Assembly (NCBI GenBank): GCA_014338005.1
Contig: QUBZ01000024.1
Location: forward strand, 1-46,903
DNA length: 46,903 nucleotides
Reading direction: 5' to 3'
DNA from: Chloroflexota bacterium
Lineage (GTDB): Bacteria; Chloroflexota; Anaerolineae; Aggregatilineales; Phototrophicaceae
The position numbers and the translations under genes are program-made. Every line of letters starts with the position of its first letter. Within the stretch, counting starts at the first letter, position 1. The notes below the pieces were generated by a model. That model had not been told where the DNA came from. It was given only the letters and a program-made list of their open reading frames with translations, and searched no databases. Positions 39,986-46,903 of this stretch are shown here, in pieces.

Positions 39986-41008
39986 ATGCCCGCTATGCTG
40001 GAGTGCCGTGATCTGGAAAAATCGTTCGGGACGACTCCCGTCATCCAGGGCGTCAGCTTGAGCGTCCGCGCCGGGGAAATCCTGGCGCTGCTGGGGCCGA
40101 GCGGTTGCGGCAAAACCACCCTGCTGCGCCTGATTGCCGGTTTTGAATGGCCGGAGCAGGGACTCATCAGCATTAACGGGCGAACGGTCGTCGGGGACGG
40201 CGCGCGCATCCCGGCGGAGCAGCGCCGCGTGGGTATGGTGTTCCAGGAATACGCGCTGTTCCCGCATTTAAACGTGGCCGATAACATCGGCTTTGGGCTG
40301 CCTGCGCGGGACAAAACGGCGCGCGTGGCCGAAATGCTGGCGCTGGCGGGACTGGACGGCCTGGGCGGGCGAATGCCTTACGAACTCTCCGGCGGGCAGC
40401 AGCAGCGTGTCGCCCTGGCGCGCGCCCTCGCCCCATCGCCGGAAGTCCTGCTGCTGGACGAGCCGTTTTCCAATCTGGACGCTGCGCTCCGCACACAGGT
40501 GCGCGCCGAAGTGCGGGGCATCCTGCGGCAGACCGGCAAAACCTGCATTTTTGTCACTCACGACCAGGAGGAGGCGCTCAGCCTGGCCGACCAGGTGGCG
40601 GTGATGCTGGAAGGGCGCATTGCTCAGGTCGCCGCGCCGGAGCAGCTTTATCACCGTCCGGCCAGCCGCGCAGTCGCCCGTTTCGTCGGCGAGGCCAACT
40701 TTCTGCCCGCCGAAGCGCAGGGCGATACCGCCGCCGCTGTCATCGGGGCGCTGCCGCTGGCCGCCGCCGCTTATGGCGCGGTAGATATTTTGCTGCGGCC
40801 TGAAGATGTCAGCCTGTCTGCCGACGGCGACACGCCCAACGCCGCCGTTATATGGCGCGAATTTTACGGGCATGACCAGCGTCTCGGCCTGCGCCTGGAC
40901 GACGGCTCGGAACTGGTGGCCCGCCTGGACTCACGCCCGGCTTTCGCGCCCGGCCAGCGGGTGCGCGTCGGTGCGCGCGTCCCCCTGCACGCGCTCAAAA
41001 CCCCGTGA
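39986..41008 (+). CDS. ABC transporter ATPase, ferric-iron (FbpC/AfuC) type
   Basis: 340 residues; ATG 39986 or 39995 is possible. Walker A GPSGCGKTT, Q-loop VFQEYALFP, signature LSGGQQQRVALARAL, Walker B VLLLDEPFSNLD and the switch His in FVTHDQEEAL are all intact. The C-terminal 110 residues form a TOBE-like domain (VDILLRPEDVSLS, then VARLDSRPAF). It energises the permease encoded upstream, together forming an importer for iron or a similar cation. It starts 2 bases after the YwiC-like stop. It ends the operon; a separate promoter serves mutS2. Confidence 0.92.
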   Translation: MPAMLECRDLEKSFGTTPVIQGVSLSVRAGEILALLGPSGCGKTTLLRLIAGFEWPEQGLISINGRTVVGDGARIPAEQRRVGMVFQEYALFPHLNVADNIGFGLPARDKTARVAEMLALAGLDGLGGRMPYELSGGQQQRVALARALAPSPEVLLLDEPFSNLDAALRTQVRAEVRGILRQTGKTCIFVTHDQEEALSLADQVAVMLEGRIAQVAAPEQLYHRPASRAVARFVGEANFLPAEAQGDTAAAVIGALPLAAAAYGAVDILLRPEDVSLSADGDTPNAAVIWREFYGHDQRLGLRLDDGSELVARLDSRPAFAPGQRVRVGARVPLHALKTP

Positions 41009-41064
41009 GACTCGGCGTCCATTGTGCCGCTCAAAACCCCTCCTGACCCCTTAACAACCGGCGA

Positions 41065-41093
41065 TTGACTTTTCGCCCCGCGCCGCCTATACT
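41065..41093 (+). promoter_or_regulatory. Strong predicted promoter of mutS2
   Basis: TTGACT (41065-41070), a 17-base spacer and TATACT (41088-41093) make one of the best promoter matches in the window. Transcription would begin near 41100, just before a 7-codon reading frame (41104-41127) whose TGA overlaps the GTG start of mutS2. Confidence 0.7.
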
Positions 41094-41123
41094 TCCACCG
41101 TTCATGCAAATCGAGATCAGACC

Positions 41124-43523
41124 GTGATTAACGAAAAATCTATTCAGACCCTCGAACTCCACAAAATTCTTGAGCAGCTTGCAAAACACTGTTCGTTTTC
41201 TGCCGGCGCCGATCTGGCGCGCGAGCTTCAGCCGACGACCGACCTGGAAGAAGCCCAGAACTGGCAGCGCGAAACCGCCGAAGCCCGGCTGCTGTTTGAA
41301 AATAAAGTCAATATTTCGCTTGGCGGCGCGCGTGACGTGCGTGACGCGGCGGTGCAGGCCACGCGCGGCGTCCTGGTGGAGCCGCAAACCCTGCTGGACA
41401 TCCGCCAGACCCTGCGCCGCGCCACCGCCTTGCGGCGCACCCTGGGCCGGATGAAAGGGCAGTATCCGCTGCTGGCCGATCTGGTCAACGAGGCCGAGGA
41501 ATGCACCGCGCTCCAGGATGAAATTGGCCGCGTGCTGAACGAAAAAGGCGAAATCCTGGACTCGGCCAGCGCGCAGCTGGCGGTCATTCGGCGCGACTTA
41601 AAACTGGTCTACGACCGCCTGCAAACCCGCCTGACGCGCATCATCACCTCCGGCGCGAACGCGCTGTTTTTGCAGGAAGCCATCATCACCACCCGCAGTG
41701 GGCGTTATGTCATCCCCATTAAGGCCGAGTTCAAAGGCCGCATCCCTGGCATCGTCCACGACTCGTCCGCCAGCGGCGCGACACTGTTCATCGAACCCCT
41801 GGCGACGGTGGAACTGAACAACACCTACCGCGAACTGCAGCTGGACGAAGAAAAAGAAATCCGCCGCATCCTCCAGGCGCTCACCGATGAAATCGGCAGG
41901 CAGTCGGAATACATCGTCCGCACCGTCGAGGTGCTGGCGTATCTTGACCTGATTCTCGCCAGGGCGCGTTACGCCGAGGAACTGAACGCCGTCGAGCCGG
42001 CGCTGCTGCCCTTCCGACCGCGCTCCAACCACCCCAATCACCCCGGCAGCACCATTTACCTGCGCGGCGCGCGCCACCCGCTGCTGACCGGCAATGTTGT
42101 GCCGATTGACGTGGAGCTGGACGAATCCACCTGGGCGCTGGTCATCACCGGGCCGAACACCGGCGGCAAAACCGTCTCGCTTAAAACCATCGGCCTGATG
42201 GCGCTGATGGCGCAGTCCGGCCTGCAAATCCCCGCTGAACAGGCCAAAATCAGCGTGTTCACCGGCATCTACGCCGACATCGGCGACGAACAGAGCATCG
42301 AGCAGTCCCTCAGCACGTTTTCATCCCACATGACCAACACCATCCAGATTTTGCGCGAATGTGACGAACGCTCGCTGGTGCTGCTGGACGAGCTGGGCGC
42401 CGGCACTGACCCGGCGGAAGGTTCGGCGCTGGCGCGGGCCATCCTGACGCATCTGGTCAGCCGCCGGGTGACGACCATCGTCACCACACACCATCCCGAA
42501 CTCAAAATCTACAGTGTGGAGACGCCCGGCGTCCGCAACGCCAGCGTCGAATTTGACCTGGCGACCTTACGCCCCACCTACCGTCTGATCGTCGGCCTGC
42601 CGGGGCGCTCCAATGCGCTGGCGATTGCCCAGCGGTTGGGGCTGGACGCGGCCATCATCGAAGACGCGCGCACAATGGTCGCCACCGAAGACCTGGTGGC
42701 CGATGACCTGCTGGACGAAATCCAGCGGACACGCGAAGAAATCCGCCGTAACCAGATGGCGATCCTCGCCCTGCGCGAAGAAGCCGAAGAACAGCGCGCC
42801 GAACTGCAAGCCCGCCTGGACAAAATCGAGGATGAACGCCGGGACATCATCGCCTCGGCGCGGCGGCAGGCGGCGGAAGAAATCCGCACCTTCCAGCGGG
42901 AAGTCAAACGCCTGCGGTCGGACATGCGAACCGCCTCGCTGCCGCTGGACGCGCTTAAAGCCGTGCAGGATCAGGCGGCGGGGCTGGCGGCGGGGCTGGA
43001 AAAGCCGGTCGAAAACGAGGGCGAAATCATCGTCATTGACTCCTGGACGCCCCGCCTGGGCGATAACGTCTGGCTGCCAAAGCTGAACGCCGAGGGCATC
43101 ATCAGCGAACTGGAGAAAAACGAAGCCGTCGTTCAGGTCGGTTCGTTGAAGGTGCGCGCCGCCCTGGACGAAGTGGCGCAGCGCCCACCCAGCCAGAAGC
43201 GCCAGATGAAACGCGGCCACAAACGCGAATACGAAAAATCGCCCGACCCGATTGTGCCAAAAGGCCAGTCGCCGGGGCTGGAGCTTGACCTGCGCGGCGA
43301 GCGTGTGGACGATGCGCTCAAACGCCTGGAAACTTATGTGGACGCCGCCTATATGGCCGGGCTGCCGTTCGCCCGCATCGTACATGGCAAAGGAACCGGC
43401 GCGCTGAAGAAGGCCGTCCGCGAGCGTGTGGAACATCACCCGCTGGTTTCCAAAGTTACCGAGGCGCTGCCGCAGGAAGGCGGCGGCGGCGTGACTATCA
43501 TCCACATGGTTCCGCTGACGTAA
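41124..43523 (+). CDS. mutS2: MutS2-family ATPase/endonuclease with Smr domain
   Basis: 799 residues from GTG 41124; the N-terminus MINEKSIQTLELHKILEQL fits the family. Walker A GPNTGGKTVSLKT, then YADIGDEQSIEQSLSTFSSH, LVLLDELGAGTDPAEGSALA and TTHHPELK form the MutS ATPase. A coiled coil (about 510-620) is followed by a KOW-like region and the C-terminal Smr nuclease domain LELDLRGERVDDALKRLE with IVHGKGTGALKKAV. MutS2 suppresses recombination and, in Bacillus, resolves collided ribosomes (RqcU). A strong promoter and possible leader mini-frame precede it. It is followed at 19 bases by the flippase gene. Confidence 0.95.
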   Translation: MINEKSIQTLELHKILEQLAKHCSFSAGADLARELQPTTDLEEAQNWQRETAEARLLFENKVNISLGGARDVRDAAVQATRGVLVEPQTLLDIRQTLRRATALRRTLGRMKGQYPLLADLVNEAEECTALQDEIGRVLNEKGEILDSASAQLAVIRRDLKLVYDRLQTRLTRIITSGANALFLQEAIITTRSGRYVIPIKAEFKGRIPGIVHDSSASGATLFIEPLATVELNNTYRELQLDEEKEIRRILQALTDEIGRQSEYIVRTVEVLAYLDLILARARYAEELNAVEPALLPFRPRSNHPNHPGSTIYLRGARHPLLTGNVVPIDVELDESTWALVITGPNTGGKTVSLKTIGLMALMAQSGLQIPAEQAKISVFTGIYADIGDEQSIEQSLSTFSSHMTNTIQILRECDERSLVLLDELGAGTDPAEGSALARAILTHLVSRRVTTIVTTHHPELKIYSVETPGVRNASVEFDLATLRPTYRLIVGLPGRSNALAIAQRLGLDAAIIEDARTMVATEDLVADDLLDEIQRTREEIRRNQMAILALREEAEEQRAELQARLDKIEDERRDIIASARRQAAEEIRTFQREVKRLRSDMRTASLPLDALKAVQDQAAGLAAGLEKPVENEGEIIVIDSWTPRLGDNVWLPKLNAEGIISELEKNEAVVQVGSLKVRAALDEVAQRPPSQKRQMKRGHKREYEKSPDPIVPKGQSPGLELDLRGERVDDALKRLETYVDAAYMAGLPFARIVHGKGTGALKKAVRERVEHHPLVSKVTEALPQEGGGGVTIIHMVPLT

Positions 43524-43542
43524 CCGGCGGCCAACCCTCGTT

Positions 43543-45066
43543 ATGATGACCGAAACGCCTGCGCCTGCTATCTCCGGCGCGGAGGCACGCCGCGCGGCCC
43601 GCAACGCCGGGGCGATTGCTGCCGCCAGCATCCTCAGCCGAGGTTTACAGTTCGGGTGGCAGCTTTTGCTGGCATCGGCGCTTGGCCCGGCCATGTACGG
43701 CATCTACGGCGCAGTGTCGGCCTTTATCATGGTCGGTTCGGCCATCCCCAACTTCGGCATGGGGCCAATCGTGGTGCGCGACGTGGCGCGCCGCCCGGAA
43801 CAGGCCGGGCGCTACCTGACGGCCACCCTGTTTTTGCAAACGCTGCTGGCGCTGCTGGCCTATGTGGGGCTGAACGCGGCGGCGGCGCTGGGCGGCTACA
43901 GCGAGGCCGTGCGCGTTTTCGTCGCTGTCGCCAGCATCAGCCTGATCGTGGACATCCTGGGCAGCATGTGTAATGACCTGCTGCTGGCACAGGAGCGTAT
44001 GCTGGCCTCATCGGCGGTGTCGGTGGGGTACGTGGTGTTGCTGGTGGCGCTGGCAGGATTGGGGCTGGCTGGCGGTTATGGGCTGTTCGGTGTATACGCC
44101 GGCACGATAGCTGCCGGGATAATCCGGGCGGCGGTTTTGTGGTGGCTGCTCTGGCACGGCGGCACGCGCCCGGTCTGGCCGTTCGACCGTACAATCGCCT
44201 GGCCGCTGCTGGTCAACGGCGCGCCGCTGGCGCTGGCGGCCTTCCTCTCGCTGGCCTACCAGCAAGCCGACAAACTGCTGACCAACCGACTGATCGGCAA
44301 CACCGAAACCGGCTACCTGTCGGTGGCCTTCGTGCTGATCTTCGGCGTGATCGAACTGCTCAATACCACCGTGCTGCTGGCGACCTTTCCCCTCATGTCC
44401 CGCGCTTACGGCGATGGCCACAGCCCGCTGTTCGGGTTTATGGTGGACAAACTGGCCTTTTTCACGCTGCTGGTCAGTTTGCCGATCAGCCTGGTGACGA
44501 CAATTTTCGCGGCGGAAATCACCGTGCCGCTGTTCGGCGAGGACTTTCGCCCGACGGCGGACGTGCTGCGTATCCTGATCTGGTATGCGCTGCTGGCGAT
44601 GTTCGCCAGCGTGCTGGCGCGCGGCCTGATGGTGCAGAATCGCCAGCGTATCACCCTGGTGATTCGCGCCGTCGGGCTGGCGGCCAACGTGGCGCTGCTG
44701 GCGGCGCTGCTGCCAACGTTGGGCGTGCAGGGCGCGGCGCTGGCCTCGGTGTGCGCCGAACTGCTGGTGCTGGCGCTGCTGCTGCGGATTTTCCGTGCCG
44801 CCGGGTGGGACGGGCGGCGACTCGTGCCGCGCCTGCTGCGGCTGGCGGTGGTGGGCGCGGTGGTGGGCACGGTGATGCTGGCGCTGCGGGAAATATCGCC
44901 GCTGGCGGCGCTGGCGGCAGGCGCAGGACTGTACGCGGCGGGTATTCCGCTGCTGAATGTCCTGGCCGCCGATGATTGGGACCTGCTCTACCGGCTGGCG
45001 GCGGCCATGCCCGGCGGCGCGCTGGTATTAAAATACTGGCGGCGCGATGTCAAAATTAACTGGTAG
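43543..45066 (+). CDS. Polysaccharide/lipid flippase of the MOP (Wzx/MviN-like) superfamily
   Basis: 507 residues with about 14 transmembrane segments. The N-terminal NAGAIAAASILSRGLQFGWQLLLASALGPAMYGIYG and DVARRPEQAGRY patterns are typical of Wzx-like oligosaccharide flippases, split here by short loops. The protein probably moves lipid-linked glycans across the membrane. No glycosyltransferase cluster is present in the window, so the substrate is unknown. The start could be 43543 or 43546. It is 19 bases from mutS2 on the same strand and may share its message. The inverted-repeat-bounded segment lies just downstream. Confidence 0.87.
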   Translation: MMTETPAPAISGAEARRAARNAGAIAAASILSRGLQFGWQLLLASALGPAMYGIYGAVSAFIMVGSAIPNFGMGPIVVRDVARRPEQAGRYLTATLFLQTLLALLAYVGLNAAAALGGYSEAVRVFVAVASISLIVDILGSMCNDLLLAQERMLASSAVSVGYVVLLVALAGLGLAGGYGLFGVYAGTIAAGIIRAAVLWWLLWHGGTRPVWPFDRTIAWPLLVNGAPLALAAFLSLAYQQADKLLTNRLIGNTETGYLSVAFVLIFGVIELLNTTVLLATFPLMSRAYGDGHSPLFGFMVDKLAFFTLLVSLPISLVTTIFAAEITVPLFGEDFRPTADVLRILIWYALLAMFASVLARGLMVQNRQRITLVIRAVGLAANVALLAALLPTLGVQGAALASVCAELLVLALLLRIFRAAGWDGRRLVPRLLRLAVVGAVVGTVMLALREISPLAALAAGAGLYAAGIPLLNVLAADDWDLLYRLAAAMPGGALVLKYWRRDVKINW

Positions 45067-45090
45067 CCGCCCGGCTTCATTCTTCGCCGC

Positions 45091-45230
45091 TTAATGCAGT
45101 CCCAGCGTATCAGGCTTGGATGCTTGCCTGTAAACCACAAATCCATAAGATGCCAGATCAGATATTCAGGATCATCAAGGGTTGTGATTTAAACTGGCAG
45201 CTGACAGCTTGTAACTGGAAACTGCATTAA
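45091..45230. repeat. 140-base segment bounded by perfect terminal inverted repeats (MITE-like candidate)
   Basis: TTAATGCAGT (45091-45100) and ACTGCATTAA (45221-45230) are perfect 10-base inverted copies; beyond them CCCAG and CTGGAA continue partial complementarity. Read another way, TTAA flanks both ends of a TGCAGT...ACTGCA element, as a TTAA target duplication would. The interior is A+T-richer than its surroundings and has no coding frame. The right repeat supplies the stop codon of the oxidase-like gene at 45227. Alternatively it is a long-range stem or an intergenic repeat; other copies cannot be seen here. Confidence 0.45.
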
Positions 45231-45790
45231 GACCCCGCCTGCCCATAAAAAAATGCGCCGGGAAAATCGGGCGCGACGGCTTTTTGTTTGCCGCTCCAGG
45301 AGTCAATTTCGATGCGGTAAACCGCCGTGCGCGCCAGTTCCTCGTCGGTGATGGGGCGGTAATCCTGGCCGGGTTGAAGGTGCGGGAAATATTTGTCCAG
45401 CAGCAGCTGCAATCCGCGCCGCGCTTCATCCGGGTCGGCGGCGACTTCCGCGCGGCCAAATACCACCACCCCGGCATACTCCACGCTGAATCCCAATGCT
45501 GTATCCGCCGGCAAAAAACGCCCCATTTCGCTGACGCTGAAACATACGCGCGCGTCGGCATCCACGTTGGCACGGGTGCGCCCCACGCGGGCGGTGTGCA
45601 GGTAAATAACCCCGCGCGATTCGTCGTAAACGAACAGGTTGGTATTCACAAACGGCTGCCCGTCACTGACCGTCGCCAGCGTGCCAAACGGCGCACGCTT
45701 CAAAAAGGCGCGAATCCACCCGTCATCGTCAATCGCGCGGTCGGCGCGGCGCACCTGGTTGAACGGCAGCGCGGTGTAGTCCCTGGACAT
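45227..45790 (-). CDS. FMN-binding split-barrel (pyridoxamine 5'-phosphate oxidase-like, NimA-type) protein
   Basis: 187 residues; AGGAGA precedes the ATG. The pattern APFGTLATVSDGQPFVNTNLF, then GVIYLHTARVGRTRANVDAD and RVCFSVSEMG is typical of the PNPOx-like/NimA group of flavin-binding split barrels. Some members reduce nitro compounds or bind flavin or F420; no specific substrate can be assigned. The last codon and stop overlap the right inverted repeat of the 140-base segment. It lies 88 bases from the end of the histidine kinase on the same strand. Confidence 0.87.
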   Translation of the reverse strand: MSRDYTALPFNQVRRADRAIDDDGWIRAFLKRAPFGTLATVSDGQPFVNTNLFVYDESRGVIYLHTARVGRTRANVDADARVCFSVSEMGRFLPADTALGFSVEYAGVVVFGRAEVAADPDEARRGLQLLLDKYFPHLQPGQDYRPITDEELARTAVYRIEIDSWSGKQKAVAPDFPGAFFYGQAGS

Positions 45791-45878
45791 GAGCTTCTCC
45801 TGGATTGCGGTCGGATCACCGTTTTTAGTGTTAACGAAGGCGTGGAATGGATATAGAACCGTTTATGTCCACTCACGG

Positions 45879-46814
45879 TCAAGTGGCAAGGCTGGCGGGC
45901 AGGTAGATGGTAAAAACGCTGCCCAGGCCGACGGCGCTTTCTACCTCAAGCTGGCCGTCGTGCAGTTCCACCGCTTGTTTGGTGATCGCCAGCCCCAGGC
46001 CGGTTCCGGGGACATCGCCGACGTTTTCCGCCCGGTAGAACGGTTCGAACAGGCGTTTGAGGTTTTCCGGCGGGATGCCGATGCCCTGATCGGCCACCTG
46101 AATATGAAACCACCGGTTATCCTGCCACAGTTTGACGGAGACGACGCTCTGCGGTGGAGAATATTTCATGGCGTTGGACAGCAGGTTGCTTAAAGCGTGG
46201 CGCAGCAGTTTTTCGTCGGCCTTGATGATCGTCTGACCGACCAGGTTGGCAAAATGAATCTGCCATTGGTTCTGCGCCTTCAGCCGGGCTTCGCCGACGG
46301 CATTTTCGCACAACTGCGCCAGGTCTACCGGCGCCGGCTTAAACTCCGGGCCGATGGATTCCGCGCGCAGCAGCGCCAGGATGTCGTCCAGCAGATCAGT
46401 CAGCTGCCCGGCGTAAGTCCGAATATTGGCGAAATGCTCGCTGCGGGATTCTTCCGACAAACGCGCATAATACCGTTCCAGCATGTCACCGGACGAGACG
46501 ATGACCGAGAGCGGATTGCGAAACTCATGCGAAATCATAGACATAAAACGGTTCCGCATATTACGCAGTTCGACCTCTTTATTGAGCGCCAGCCGCAGTT
46601 TTTCTTTTTCCAGCAGGTCGGCCTCCATACGTTTGCGCTCAGTGATGTCGGAAACGACCGCCACCACCTCGTAAACGGCGCTGTCCGCGTCATGAATAGC
46701 CGCCGTCGAAATGCTCACTTGGATAAGCTCACCGTCCCGCCGCACGCGCTCGGTTTCAAAATTGGTGACGATTTCATCGGTCAGCGCGCGCCGGATTAAA
46801 GCATCAAGGCTCAA
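45879..46814 (-). CDS. Sensor histidine kinase with shortened N-terminal PAS domain
   Basis: 311 residues from a TTG at 46814 with no ribosome site. Residues 1-60 match only the second half of a PAS domain (ERVRRDGELIQVSISTA, then VVAVVSDITERKRME), so the N-terminus looks truncated. The HisKA helix has H96 in MISHEFRNPLSV. The ATPase boxes are ALSNLLSNAMKYSP (N), VADQGIGIPPENLKRLFEPF (G1) and GTGLGLAI (G2). It autophosphorylates and would pass phosphate to an unidentified response regulator; none is nearby. A promoter just upstream (46844-46852) argues that this short form is expressed rather than cut by the window edge. Confidence 0.85.
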   Translation of the reverse strand: MSLDALIRRALTDEIVTNFETERVRRDGELIQVSISTAAIHDADSAVYEVVAVVSDITERKRMEADLLEKEKLRLALNKEVELRNMRNRFMSMISHEFRNPLSVIVSSGDMLERYYARLSEESRSEHFANIRTYAGQLTDLLDDILALLRAESIGPEFKPAPVDLAQLCENAVGEARLKAQNQWQIHFANLVGQTIIKADEKLLRHALSNLLSNAMKYSPPQSVVSVKLWQDNRWFHIQVADQGIGIPPENLKRLFEPFYRAENVGDVPGTGLGLAITKQAVELHDGQLEVESAVGLGSVFTIYLPASLAT

Positions 46815-46843
46815 CTGTAGGAAGAGTGAAAAGGATTGGGCAA

Positions 46844-46852
46844 ACTATACCA
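46844..46852 (-). promoter_or_regulatory. Extended -10 element upstream of the histidine kinase gene
   Basis: On the minus strand TGGTATAGT (TGn plus TATAGT) lies about 30 bases before the TTG start, giving a leader of about 23 bases. The -35 is poor. All three forward frames upstream (46815-46903) contain stops, so the region is intergenic. Confidence 0.4.
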
Positions 46853-46903
46853 CATGGAATTTCCAATCACCGATATACTCAGTCAAGCACAAAGCGAACA
46901 ATG

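Noticed and set aside
1..46903. tRNA, rRNA, CRISPR arrays, integrases and transposases
   Set aside because: None was found on reading both strands; no regularly spaced repeats and no transposase-like protein were seen.

Overview
The window is about 47 kb of dense, mostly high-G+C bacterial chromosome. The gene families fit a free-living, Gram-indeterminate bacterium, most likely a member of the Chloroflexota. That placement is an inference from the secreted beta-propeller, Ig-like and fasciclin proteins, the MerR-fused citrate synthase paired with a second citrate synthase, and the style of a secreted protein tail at about 24000-24400. No rRNA, tRNA or CRISPR array was seen. Both ends cut into neighbouring loci: a cheR-like gene runs off the left edge, and a histidine kinase with a shortened PAS domain lies at the right.

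Layout. 1-6116: partial CheR methyltransferase, then a large secreted protein and a secreted YVTN-propeller/cytochrome c protein. 6227-10038: DtxR/MntR-type metal regulator, membrane-anchored TolB-like propeller, and a hydantoinase A-type ATPase. 10294-13506: sugar-type ABC importer (binding protein, two permeases), with a stem-loop after the binding-protein gene. 13609-19329: nitrilase-family enzyme with a C-terminal membrane tail, a class I methyltransferase, two divergent citrate synthases (one carrying a MerR-type DNA-binding domain) and an alpha/beta hydrolase. 19478-25145: MOSC protein, Nfu N-terminal-like protein, a duplicated fasciclin protein, two secreted proteins and rsmG.

25212-27546 is a lower-G+C three-gene cassette: a DNA methyltransferase, a degenerate LAGLIDADG-like protein and a PD-(D/E)XK nuclease-like protein. 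The first two both carry peptides matching the beta sliding-clamp consensus. I consider it a candidate undescribed, clamp-linked restriction-modification or defence system. After it come a WbuC-type cupin, a TPR-like/TIR protein, a TPR-PPC protein and a PfkB kinase.

31208-35811 (minus strand) is a tight six-gene operon: E2-like, JAB-like, E1-like, a 95-residue Pro-rich protein ending in Cys, protein-isoaspartate methyltransferase and Nudix hydrolase. It looks like a bacterial ubiquitin-like conjugation operon with no recognisable ubiquitin-like modifier and an altered JAMM metal ligand. It is the second strong candidate for an unusual system.

35966-46814: SGNH hydrolase, a ferric-iron-type ABC transporter operon with a cupin and a YwiC-like membrane protein between permease and ATPase, mutS2, a lipid/polysaccharide flippase, a 140-base inverted-repeat-bounded segment, an FMN split-barrel oxidase-like protein and the histidine kinase. 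Starts below were chosen by Shine-Dalgarno spacing, signal peptides and family N-termini, so several differ from the longest open frame.
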